Origin: Neofusicoccum parvum
Taxonomy: Eukaryota > Ascomycota > Dothideomycetes > Botryosphaeriales > Botryosphaeriaceae
Length of the DNA stretch: 64,000 nucleotides
Reading direction: 5' to 3'
Assembly: GCA_020912385.1 (NCBI GenBank)
Contig: CP087212.1
Coordinates: 1,178,001 to 1,242,000, forward strand
Part shown: positions 12,241 through 21,672 of the stretch, one piece after another
Position numbering within the stretch: position 1 is the stretch's first letter
Layout: the number at the start of each line of letters is the position of its first letter
The notes under the pieces: model-generated
Seen by the model: only the letters and a program-made list of their open reading frames with translations
Database searches by the model: none
What the model was told of the DNA's origin: nothing
Made by a program: the position numbers and the translations under genes

Positions 12241-13211
12241 TCACAGAGCAGCCTTGCCAGCCAAACGCCACGACTCGGCATTGTGATCACGAGTGATTCT
12301 CCCCTCGTCCGACAACTTATCGAGCACCTGAAGCACACCCCTCTCAGCGGCCTGGTGTAACGTCTCCGGGACATCCTTGTAGATCTCTTTCACGATCTGC
12401 ATTGATGTCCAGCCGCCCGCGTTGGCCCCGACATCGCCATTGGTCTTGGCCAGAACCTCGACGACCTGCATCTCCCGTTCTTGCCTGTGCTTGATGTACT
12501 CTAGAACTTTGGCTTTGCCGTCCTGGATAGCGGGGCCGTGTCCAGGGTACGCACGGCCGGAGAACTGTTGGGACATGCGGCCCAGGCTGTCCATATATAC
12601 AGCCAGATCCTCGAAGACGGCAGTGCCGGACCCAAGCACGTTGTCTCCCGTGAACATGGCATCCTCCTCTTCTAGAACCAGGGCCATGTGGTCCGTTGTA
12701 TGGCCAGGGCAATGGAAGGCTCTCAGTGTGGCACCTTCGGTCTCGAACCGCTGACCGTCAGAGATGTCCAATTGGTCCTCATTCGGCTGGTTCTTGTAGA
12801 TCTTGGTGGCTGGGGAGAAGGAAAGAAGGTCGGGAACGCCCTTTACATGATCGGGATGCCAGTGCGTGAGGATTGCATGATCTATTGAAGCGTTCTCATC
12901 CCGAAGCACTTGCTTGAGCGAGTCTATCCAGGCCGGCATGCCCTGGCCCGTGTCGATGAGGAGACGTTTGGGACCTTGGCCCACGAGATAGGTGTTTGTG
13001 CCTGAACTCATACGTCACTAGCCGGCTCGCACGGAACACCAGATTCACGGAGCGATACCTTGAAGCGTGAACTGCAGAACCGTTAGCTTCCCGAACAAAG
13101 AGCGCGACCGCGGCCTCGGGCACCTACCTTTCCAGGATTCCCGCCGAGAATGCGGATAACGCTGGGGCTAAGGCGCTCAACAGCGGGCAGCGCGGCGAGA
13201 GTGGACGCCAT
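12241..13211 (-). CDS. Metallo-beta-lactamase-fold hydrolase (LACTB2-like)
   Basis: A zinc-dependent hydrolase of the LACTB2/glyoxalase II-like group; the substrate is not shown. Exons (minus): 13128-13211, 13059-13071, 12241-13001, giving 285 residues. Exon 1 encodes a start typical of the family (LSPSVIRILGGNPGK), exon 2 is a 13-nt microexon completing FTLQ, and exon 3 continues with GTNTYLVG. The metal-binding motif THWHPDH lies at about 78-84, with FHCPGHTTDHM, MFTGDNVLG and YPGHGPAI supplying the other metal ligands and fold markers. The C-terminal third is a helical, winged-helix-like tail as in LACTB2. Related enzymes release aromatic polyketides from non-reducing PKSs, but no PKS is present here, so a housekeeping role is likelier. 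It is head-to-head with EFM5, 290 bp apart. Confidence 0.9.
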
Positions 13212-13501
13212 GGTGGAGGAGAGTCTGCTCACGGCACCTCGCATCAGCGCGCATGGTGGAGGGTGATGGTGCGCGCTGCGGAGGCGGTTGCGCCATGCGT
13301 AGCCGCGCAAACGCCTCGGCTAGATGATCACTGATACGGCTGGCGGGCTTTGGCCAGCTAAACCCCGACGCGCTCTCGCTTAATCCTAGCGCGGGCTCCA
13401 AGACGGAAGGGATCTATCGCCTGGCCTGCTGCAACCTGGACCACCAAGGTGTCTGGGTTGACGCTGTGAATAAAGCCTCCGCGAATCTTCCGAGAGACCA
13501 A
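13212..13501. promoter_or_regulatory. Divergent promoter, MBL gene / EFM5
   Basis: The 290 bp between two divergent ATGs must hold both promoters and leaders. GC-rich; no TATA box stands out. Confidence 0.5.
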
Positions 13502-14584
13502 ATGGGTTCCATCCAAGACGACGATGACGTGCCGTACGTCTCTTTCGCCGTCCTCACCCACGACTGACAACGCCAAAATTTTCCTGCCCAAAATGGTCAC
13601 TGACAGGAGCCCAACAGCCAGCTCTCCGCCCACGCGCTCGGAGCGCTCCAGGAATTCTTAGGCGAGCGTGACGAGCGCGCGAAGAAATTCGAGGAGCTGA
13701 AGTCTGCCGCTGAAGATGAGTTCGACGAAAGCAAGCAGCCACTGTCCATGGAAGCGTTCACCGAGGACTGGAATGCCAGCCAATTCTGGGCACGATAGGA
13801 GCTCTTTTGCCACCCGGAGAGAATGTTTGTATTAACATGGCTACTAGTACAACGACGAGACGGCCACTACCCTAGCCAAGCAGCTGCTCGACAAGGCAAC
13901 TGACGACACCAAGATTGCAGTTGTCTCGGCGCCTAGCGTCTTCATCCAGCTCAAGAATCTTCTCGTGCGTCGGCACCTACTCCACGTTCGGAGATGTCTT
14001 CCCTGCTAACCGCCCTAAAACACAGAGATCTCCGGATTACAATATCCGCCCAGAAGTCAAGCTGCTCGAATTTGATGAGCGGTTTGGAGTCTTCAAGGAA
14101 TGGGTGGCCTATGACTTCGCCCATCCGACGCGTCTGCATCGTATGATCGCCCTGGTCAAACAACAAAACAGCCTAGTACCGAACACTAACAGACGAGCAT
14201 AAAAGCAAGCCTGAGGGGCCAATTCGACCGCATCATCTGCGACCCTCCATTCATCAGCATTGACTGCCAGACGAAAGGTAAGCACCACTTCAGCACCATT
14301 CCATTTCTGCCACAGAATTACTCACAGTAACGCAAAAAGCTGCCCTCACTGTCCGTTGGCTGGCGAAATCCTGGGACCCAGCCACGCTGCGGCTGATTAT
14401 CTGCACGGGCGAACGTATGGAAAGTATGATGGGCAAGCTGTACGGCAAAGCTGGGGTGCGGACGACCGACTTCGAGATCCAGCACTCCAATGGCCTCAGC
14501 AACGAGTTCCGCTGCTATGCCAACTACGAGAGCAACGTTTGGCAGTGGAGCGCGGAGGCAGAACAGAAGAAGCAAGGAGAGTAG
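13502..14584 (+). CDS. EFM5: Protein-lysine N-methyltransferase EFM5 (eEF1A lysine methyltransferase)
   Basis: SAM-dependent class I methyltransferase that methylates a lysine of translation elongation factor 1A (Lys79 in yeast, by family knowledge). Exons: 13502-13533, 13618-13789, 13848-13964, 14026-14140, 14206-14277, 14340-14584; 250 residues, as usual for the family. Exon 1 encodes MGSIQDDDDVP and joins to QLSAHALGALQEF, the conserved start. Other landmarks are LSMEAFTEDWNASQFW then YNDETA, IAVVSAPSVFIQL (SAM-binding strand), LLEFDERFGVF, the catalytic IICDPPF at about 155-161, and FEIQHSNGLSNEFRCYANY. The third exon must start at TAC 13848 to keep the conserved W-Y junction, which forces intron 2 (13790-13847) to begin with GC rather than GT (GCACGA); a TTAAC branch-like site precedes its AG. 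Confidence 0.9.
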
Positions 14585-14855
14585 GAAAGCGGGAGCGGTC
14601 GGCGAACGGCAGCTGGTCCGCGTCGGTCGCAAATTCGCCGAGAGAAGCACGAGAGGGAAACAATCTTATCAAACAAAAAAGCGCCCAACCCATCTCCGAT
14701 TGCTCCGGTGCCAGCTCACGTCAGTGAAGGTGATCCCTGCAACTCGTGCTCTCGAGTACCCCACCTCCATTCATCCATTCCTCCAGCATCCGAGCCTCTT
14801 TCTTTCTTGCCTCAACCCCTCACCTGCGCCCCACGTCAAACAGCAATTCGCAACA
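14585..14855. other. Tandem spacer / HNT1 promoter, 271 bp
   Basis: Short spacer between the EFM5 stop and the HNT1 start. The right half is C/T-rich with a CAACA leader before the ATG, as expected for a fungal promoter and 5' leader. Confidence 0.4.
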
Positions 14856-15709
14856 ATGGCCGCTGCCTGCATCTTCTGCAAGATCATCAAGGGTATGTTG
14901 CACCGGCGACAGCTCCATCAGCGACATCGCAGCTAACCGCGCGCCGCACCCCGCAGGTGAGATCCCTTCGATGAAGCTCTTCGAGAGCGACAAGACCTTC
15001 GCCTTCCTCGACATCGGCCCTCTGTCTCGCGGCCACTCGGTACGCCAGATCCACCCGCACGCCTTCGCCCAAACAATCGCTCCCCAAACGCACCTCGCAC
15101 TCAGTCTACCCATCTATCCGAGCATCATCAGCAGCACCACCACCACCCCGCAGCAGCGCGACGTCCTCACCCACCCCACCACGCACCCGCACAACTCCAC
15201 AAGACGTAAGATCCTCAAATATACCATTTCCGTACCTAACCATCCGCGTTGCACATAGCTCATCATCCCCAAACACCACGGCGCCAAGCTCCACGATATC
15301 CCCGACGACCAGCTCACCGAGATCCTGCCCGTCGCCAAAAAGATCGCCCAGGCCGCCGGCGCCGAGGACTACAACATCCTGCAGAACAACGGCCGCATTG
15401 CGCACCAAGTGGTCGACCACGTAAGTAGCCGTGCCCTCGTCACCGTCCAGGACCGTCTCCTCCCAAATCATCACCACCGAATCCGTCGTCACCAAGTCTC
15501 GCCTACAACTCCACTCCTCCATCCACCTGCCGCCTAGCCCCGTCCAGCAGCAGCATTCAGCTAACTCCCGTGTCTTTGTTTGGCAGGTGCACTTCCACAT
15601 GATCCCCAAGCCTAACGAGGCCGAAGGCCTCGGCATTGGCTGGCCGACTAAGGAGGCGAACAAGGACGAGCTGCAGAAGTTGTTTGAGGAGATCAAGGCG
15701 AAGATGTGA
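14856..15709 (+). CDS. HNT1: HIT-family adenosine 5'-monophosphoramidase (Hint type)
   Basis: It hydrolyses AMP-amide and AMP-lysine type phosphoramidates in the cytosol or nucleus. Exons: 14856-14892, 14957-15039, 15259-15420, 15587-15709, giving 134 residues (family about 125-140). The start is fixed by CIFCKIIKGEIPS, a hallmark of Hint proteins. LSRGHS, LIIPKHHGAKLHDIP and NILQNNGRIAHQVV follow, and the histidine triad appears as VDHVHFHMIPKP, formed across the last intron (after DH). The second intron is unusually long for this window (219 nt). It is in tandem after EFM5 and convergent with the CaM kinase gene. Confidence 0.93.
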
Positions 15710-16218
15710 AGGAGAAAAAAAGGAGAGTGTGTTGAAGATGGGTTCGTGTTTTGACGGTGGAGTTGTTGATGGACGGACGAAGGATACCATGGTAGGGAAG
15801 GGAGCAAAGGAGTAAAAAGCTGGTTGGGGAGAATCGATGGATGACTTACGTGAAGGTACTGTGAATAGTGGAGAAATCAAAGCAATGATCGGCAGTATCA
15901 GTCACATCAGTCGTGCATTGTGCATAGTCAGTTGAAGCATTCATCCGGATGGCTTCTCATGCATAGAAACCATTCGTTTAGAACTTGTTCGTTGTAAGAA
16001 AGATCAGTTTTGGTCCTTCCTATTTGACTAAGACCGCTTTCTCCGCGCATTACAGGGCTTTATAAAGCCCAATCTCCTATCTCCCTGGCATGAGCACCAG
16101 TGCAGATTCTCTCAAGTCAGCTGGCCCCCCGTCCACCAGAAGAACAAAACGAGCTCATCCCTGCTCCCGAATAGGATATATTGCCGTCTTTAGAGGACGG
16201 ATTCCGCAAGTGCTGCCA
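15710..16218. other. Convergent 3' intergenic, 509 bp
   Basis: 3' flanks of HNT1 (+) and the CaM kinase gene (-). It contains the clearest copy of the dispersed 3' motif at 15931-15952; nothing else was recognised. Confidence 0.5.
15931..15952 (+). repeat. Dispersed 3'-intergenic motif, copy a
   Basis: Reads GTTGAAGCATTCATCCGGAT then GG. Here the motif is an imperfect palindrome: GAAGC, then the perfect palindrome CATCCGGATG, then GCTTC. Confidence 0.6.
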
Positions 16219-17984
16219 TCACAGTATGCAGCACATGCAGCAACCATCTGCAGGAGGGGCATGGTCCTCCATGAGGTACTCATCGATGAACTCTCCACGG
16301 ATGTTCGGGCCGGCATTGATAGGGGACTCATTGAGCGCCCCGGACGAAACGTAGGTGGGGGTAAGACTGGACTGCGACTGATTGTTGTCTTCTTGTTGAC
16401 TGCTGCTGCTACTATAATTTCCCAAAAAACATGGTATAATATCATTTAAATCCTTTCATAGAGAACATGAGAAAACCAGGGGTACTTTCGACGAGAACAA
16501 GGAAAATCCAGCAAGGAATAAAACGTGACATGACGGATGAAGGTGCGATGCAGTGCAGATACGGTTGCTTGCTTGCTCTTGCTCTTATGATCTCTCTTTT
16601 GTGTTTTGCAAAAACTCACCGCTGCGCTGCCCACATTCCCTGCTGCGTCTCCCTGATGCGTTGCTCCTGTGCGCGGATCATCTCCTCGGTCTGCCCGCGG
16701 CCGTCGGCGCGGCCGTCGATGTCCATGCGGTCCTCCTCGCCTTCGACGGGCTGGGGGATATTAGCGGCGGCGCCGGGTCCTTTGTCGCGGCCGGGCTCGT
16801 TGCTACGTGCGCCGTCCATGACGGCGGCACCTCCGCCGGCGCGTAGCTGGTTGATGGCGCGGATGGTGTCGATTGCGGCGTGCAGCGTGCGGCGTGCGTT
16901 GAAGTTCTTCTTGACCGTTGGCAGCAAGTCCTCCTTGCCACCACCCGGCTGCGGCGTGTTCGTCGTTGGGTCCGCAATCCACGGGTGCGACAGTGCCTCA
17001 TGCGACGTCATGCGCTTGTTCGGGTCGATTGTGAGGCAGCGGCGGATGAACTCGCGCGCCGTTTGCGACACCCCGCGCCAGTACTCGAGCGGTGTGAAAG
17101 AGTAGTCAGCGACCAGGATCGCCTGCATTTCCTCGAGGTTGGAGTCACGGTCGAAGGGAGTGTAGCCGCAGAGGAGGAAGTATGTGATGACGCCGATCGC
17201 CCAGATGTCGCTGCAGTCAAACATCAGTCTGAAAGTTCTTGGGGAGTTGCTTTTATAGGAAACTCACACAGGCTTTCCATGACCAGTCTTCTTGAAGATT
17301 TCTGGGGCCATGTAGCCAGGCGTGCCGCAGGTGGTCGTCAGCACGTGGAACTGCTCCTCGTCCATGATCCTGCTCAGTCCAAAGTCGGCAATCAAGAGGT
17401 CCGCATTATCCTCGGGAGTGCGAAACAGGAGGTTCTCAGGCTTCAGATCGCGGTGGACAATGCCGTGATCGTGTAGGTAGGCCACAGCCGAGAGGGTCGC
17501 GCGGATCAGGTCGGCGGCGTCGGACTCGTAGTAGCTGCCCTTACGGCAAATGCGGTCAAACAGCTCTCCACCCAGCGCGAGATCGGTGACGAGGTACACT
17601 GAATGATTGTGTCTGTCAGCGTGACTGCCGGAAAGGATGAGAGGGGCATGGGCCATGCTTACGGTTGTTCATGGTCTCGAAGTAGTCCACCAATGTGAGG
17701 ATATTCTGATGGCCCATTGAGACTCTCTTAAGCACAGCAATCTCGTTCCGCACCTAGCGACTGGGTCAGGTTCCGCTGCAAGGCTGGAGAGGTGTGGGTA
17801 CGCGCACCATGTGTTCTCTTCCCGCCATGAGGCGTTTGTTGATCACCTTGGCCGCATAGTATCGTCCAGTATCGATATGTACGCACTCCTTGACGACCGA
17901 GTAGCTGCCTGCGCCCAGGGTCTTGCCAGTCTTATACCTGCAGGGCTGGATCTGCGCCTGCGGTCCGTTTGAAGGTGTCGCCAT
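16219..17984 (-). CDS. CMKA: Calcium/calmodulin-dependent Ser/Thr protein kinase with predicted CaaX tail
   Basis: CaMKI-type kinase of Ca2+ signalling. Exons (minus): 17808-17984, 17663-17753, 17268-17598, 16620-17210, 16219-16411; 460 residues. Kinase landmarks: GAGSYSVVKE glycine loop, YYAAKVINK with the ATP-binding Lys, IVHRDLKPENLLF catalytic loop, DFGLS, CGTPGYMAPEI and a subdomain XI Arg in NKRMTSHEAL. KKNFNARRTLHAAIDTIRAI after the kinase domain is the autoinhibitory and calmodulin-binding region. The first donor (GTGCGC at 17806-17807) is chosen so that REHM joins VRNEIAVLK. At 16616-16618 the reading frame meets TGA, giving a 397-residue protein, but this TGA lies within CG|GTGAGT, a strong donor. 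Splicing to the AG at 16412-16413 continues the phase into 63 more residues ending DGCCMCCIL. That exon has no start of its own, so I include it. The tail is an inference; the kinase is certain. Confidence 0.85.
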
Positions 17985-18897
17985 TGTGAGATTTGCGCTT
18001 CCGAGGCTGGGGAAATGCCGGGCGGAGTGAGGCTCAGAAGTCGATATAGGACGGGGGGACGGAGTTGCAGGTATCAGCGAACAGTCCACTGCTGGATATG
18101 GGGTTGTCCGGCTGCGGGAGGGGCTCAATGAGAGGGCGGGTCGTTGTGAGCCGGCCGCGAGCGGCGCGTTCCGGGCGGGAGTCGGGTGCGATGGCGCCTC
18201 CTGTCGCAAAAGACGGGCGGCGGTGCGGGGAGGGCAGAATTGCGCTTTCGAACAGCAGCAGCGGGGTGGATTGTTTTGCTGCAGACGAGCAGGCTGTCAG
18301 GCTCTATGTGCATGTAAGCTGAAACGCACAGTCAGGCGAGCAAGAGCAGGCGCGGGGCTGCGGCTCCAACTAAGGGTCCAAGGTTTCACGGGCCACGCGC
18401 CCCGGCGGCCTTGCCACAGCGGGCTGCGAAGGAATGGCATTGCAGAGAGGTGATTCAGCCGACAGAACGCCAAGTACGCAAGTTACCTGTGTGGGGTCAG
18501 GTGAAGCTTTCATCCGAACGGCTTTGGTAGCTACATCAAATTACTTCCACATCCGGGCGAGCACTGCAGTTGCCTGTGGCTGTTCATTTGTGACCTTTGG
18601 ACCCACTGTGTTGCGGGGAGCGCCTCAGGCAACCAGCACGCTTGTTCCAAGGGGAAAGTCACTTGCGCGGCCACGCCCACCGATGAGAGGATATCATTCA
18701 CTAACCACAAAGAAAACACAAGAAGTCAAGTAGTCGCTGTTGATGGATGCTGTTCCCATGTTTCCCATCCTTGAGCCTGAGATTTCGCCAGCGTTCCCAA
18801 ATCCCATACTCCCTTGTTCCTCAAACAAAAAAACTCCTGTAAAGTTGCTCGTGTTGTGACCGACCTGCTAGTAGGTCCATGCTTTTGTCTTTTTTGC
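17985..18897. other. CaM kinase promoter / BSD2 3' flank, 913 bp
   Basis: Both flanking genes are on the minus strand, so this holds the kinase promoter and leader (near 17985-18300) and the BSD2 3' flank. It carries a copy of the dispersed motif at 18501-18521 and no gene. Confidence 0.45.
18501..18521 (+). repeat. Dispersed 3'-intergenic motif, copy b
   Basis: GTGAAGCTTTCATCCGAACG, then G. It differs from the consensus at a few positions. It lies 377 bp beyond the BSD2 3' end. Confidence 0.45.
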
Positions 18898-20139
18898 CTA
18901 GACTGCCTGAGATGGATTCTCGCCCTCCGCAACGACCGGCACGTTGAGTCCGCGGTTAGAGCTCTGCAGAACGAGTTGCTCGTGCCGTCTTGCGCGCAGG
19001 AAGTCCGAGACCGACCGAATGAGAATGAACCAGCCAACAATCATAAGGATGTACGCCAACCATTCGCTGGTAGTGATTTGCCCGCTCGAGGCTCCAGAGC
19101 CGTCGCCACTAACGTCGTTCGGGTCGAAATCCACGTTGTTGGGATCCTTTGGTGCGTTGCCGAATCCCGCTCCGGCATCTGGAGTGCCTCCGACGATCTC
19201 GCCAGAACTAGCACCCTTCATCGTGAAACCATACTGAACAAGAGTAATACCAAGACCGGCGCGCGCTCCATTTTTGGCAGCGTGCGTTGTGTGAAGAAGA
19301 TAAGTAAGCAGGAAACCGACCAGCTGAAAGGCCATGGAAATGATAGCGTTCCAAACAAAGGAGAATACGGAGCCGACAGGCAGGCCATCCACGAATACCT
19401 CGTCGGTGTGGAGGCCGGGTGCAAGAATTGTTGTTTCCCAGTAGGGCGGAGTAGCATCTGCGGCAGCTTGCTCATAAGACTAGGCAAGACGTCAGCGAGT
19501 GTATATCGGACGATCGCGAATCGTGCCATCACGGCAGACTGCGCGGAATCAGTGCAAACATACCGGAGGCTTCTCCTCCACATCATCCTCCCGACTAGGC
19601 TTCGCACTCAAGTTGGCAAACACACCATCGTTGCCCGACCCACCGCCCACAACTCGGCCGCCCGGTACGAAGGCCGGCAGCTGCGTGACTCGTCGCACGA
19701 TAGGCCGTGGCCTGGTCTCCTCCTGGCTCGATCCCCCATAACCCTCGTCATTCCTGCTTGACTCAGGCTGGCCGCGCATTAACCGCTGGCGGTCGTCCAC
19801 GCCGTCGCCGTTCTCATCGTCGGAGTCCTCGTCGTCGGAGGGGCTGGCGAACGTCTCTTCGAGCTCACGGTCGGCATCGGAGGCGAGAGGGTCGTGCTCG
19901 GCGAGGAGGCGCTGCTGGGTCGGCGAAGAGGCGCGCGATCTAAAGGATGGGGGTGGCGATGAGGGTATCGGGTACTGCGGACCGGGAACGGCGTGGTCGC
20001 TGGACGAGACGTGATCATCTTCGTCGTGCGCGGACACCTGGCGAGGAGGTTCACGGTCAGCCAAAGTTGCAACAGGCGCGGTGCAGGGGGCTCGCGGCGG
20101 AGGTGGAGGTCTTACCCGCTCGTATCGCTGCTGAGGCAT
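18898..20139 (-). CDS. BSD2: BSD2/NDFIP-like Rsp5-adaptor membrane protein (metal homeostasis)
   Basis: Three-span membrane adaptor that brings the HECT ligase Rsp5 to transporters and misfolded membrane proteins for sorting to the vacuole. Exons (minus): 20116-20139, 19564-20037, 18898-19479; 359 residues. Exon 1 encodes MPQQRYER and joins VSAHDEDD after a 78-nt intron that is itself open, so an isoform with 26 extra Pro-rich residues is possible. A long acidic, Ser-rich cytosolic region follows. Then come two PY motifs (PPSY and PPY), a helix in VGSVFSFVWNAIISMAFQLV, a second in FLLTYLLHTTHAAKNGARAG running into ITLVQYG, and a third in WLAYILMIVGWFILI near the C-terminus. The PPSY motif is created by the second splice. 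It is divergent from CBP6. Confidence 0.88.
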
Positions 20140-20566
20140 CACTGCGGCTGCTGGCGGCCGACGGGCGCGTTAAGGAGCTTGTATGTGCACAAAGGATGGC
20201 GAAAGGAGCGAAGGAGAGGACGCAGGAAGTGGCGGATCACGGTCGGCGGAGGAAGAAAAGGAGATTTGGCGGCGGCGGCGACGGTCGGGGGGGGAGCAGG
20301 TACGGGAGCAAGGCTGGGTGTGAGACGACGAGTTGTGGTTGTCACGCCGGGCCGGGCGCTTGACTGACTGACAGGCTGCGTGCTGCGCCTCCGGATGGAT
20401 CACGGTCGAACCTTAAACCCTAACCTAAGTCCCAATGCGGATGCCGGCGTCATGAATTCTCGTGCCGGCCATACATGAGATCGCCGTCGCCCGCTCTGCC
20501 CGCGCATTCCACCCTCTGCGCAGCACTCTTCCACTGCCGCCTCTCGCAATCACCCAGAGCGCGATC
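20140..20566. promoter_or_regulatory. Divergent promoter BSD2 / CBP6 with a telo-box
   Basis: 427 bp between divergent starts. AAACCCTAA, the telomere-repeat-like telo-box, lies at 20415-20423 and continues CCTAA. Such boxes are known in promoters of growth-related genes in plants and fungi; function here is inference. Confidence 0.45.
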
Positions 20567-20966
20567 ATGGCCTCGGTGCGCGCAACCCCTCCCCTGCCCG
20601 CGCCCGGCGCCTCCTTCTGACATAGCGACTTCCCGATAGACAATCGCGAAACACTACGCGCGCATCACCGGTGCCTGGCCGAAAGACGTCCTGCGACCCA
20701 CCGTCCAGTTTCAAGATGCCCTGAAGGCGCGTGCCGCTGCCGCCTCCTCCGCTCCCGAAGCCCAAGAGCTCAGGAATGTCAATGCGCTCTACTCGTTGCT
20801 CGATAATCGCTACGCAAGCAAATACGCCGTTTCGCCCGCCCTTTTGAAGCCTCGCAGCAACCCTTCCTACTACGACGAGCTGATGGTTGAGCTGTCCAAG
20901 GCTCCCGACCGCGGCTGGTTCGAACGGTGGACAAATAAATGGAAGGGCTTCCTGCGGTTGAAATAA
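20567..20966 (+). CDS. CBP6: CBP6/UQCC2-like mitochondrial complex III assembly factor
   Basis: A matrix protein that works with Cbp3 on cytochrome b synthesis and assembly into complex III, by family knowledge. Exons 20567-20575 and 20640-20966 give 111 residues. The first exon is only nine nt (Met-Ala-Ser) and joins TIAKHYARITGAWPKDVLRP, the diagnostic family start with its WPxDxLRP motif. Downstream are VNALYSLLDNRYASKY and a C-terminal WTNKWKGFLRLK block. Length and layout match the fungal UQCC2/Cbp6 family. The gene is head-to-head with BSD2 and convergent with HPC2. Confidence 0.87.
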
Positions 20967-21672
20967 GAAAGGAACCCCAGGCGATGTGGGGACTTAATGC
21001 ATCACGAGGTTGTACATCATTGTATCGATAGGAGATCCTGGTTAGGACACCGCATATTGCGCATGAAAATGGGGCACGGCGCTGGGCATAGGCTGCTTGA
21101 TTATGTTTCAAAGTACTCCATGCTGCCTCAGGACTTGACAGCAAAGAGAGTCCAAGCGACGGGTCGATTGACCAGCGAGATTCATAAACTATAGACTGCT
21201 ACACACTCAGCTCGGTCGATGGGCAGAGGGCATCACGGCATGCCTGCAGTATCACAAACACCTGAGAATTTGCTGTTTGCTTCAAAAACTTTTCTATCGC
21301 GTACCTTGTTAATCTATAGTACACGTTGCTCCAGCGCCTTCCTCAAGATGAACGTCCTTGGCCCCACCCAAAGCTCCTGGTGCGATCCGAAATGCCTTCA
21401 AAAGGATTTAGCAAGAAAAGAAAGCCAGCCAGCCGAACCTCATCCTCCAGTATCAACAAAACGCCCATTACAGAAGACCTCCACTCCTCCAGAAACTCCT
21501 GAACATTGCATCTACCGAACAGGAAAACCATCGTGGAGAATGAACACAGTGAACATGAATAGAAATCCGGAAGCCAGTATATTAGGCATCCGGTTAATCA
21601 TAGCCGAAAGCAATGTATCCAGTAATCGATTCCAGGTAGCTCTGCAGATAAAAGCAGCTGGAGTTCCGTGAC
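20967..21672. other. Convergent 3' intergenic, 706 bp
   Basis: 3' flanks of CBP6 (+) and HPC2 (-). No gene. I find no clear copy of the dispersed motif here, so the motif is not in every convergent spacer. Confidence 0.4.

Noticed and set aside
9703..13211. Zn2Cys6 regulator, metallo-beta-lactamase and HET gene as a secondary-metabolite cluster
   Set aside because: No PKS, NRPS, terpene synthase or other backbone enzyme in the window. The LACTB2-like protein is paired with the housekeeping gene EFM5.
20415..20428. Telomeric repeat as evidence of a chromosome end or fusion
   Set aside because: Only about two units, between two housekeeping genes; treated as a promoter box instead.
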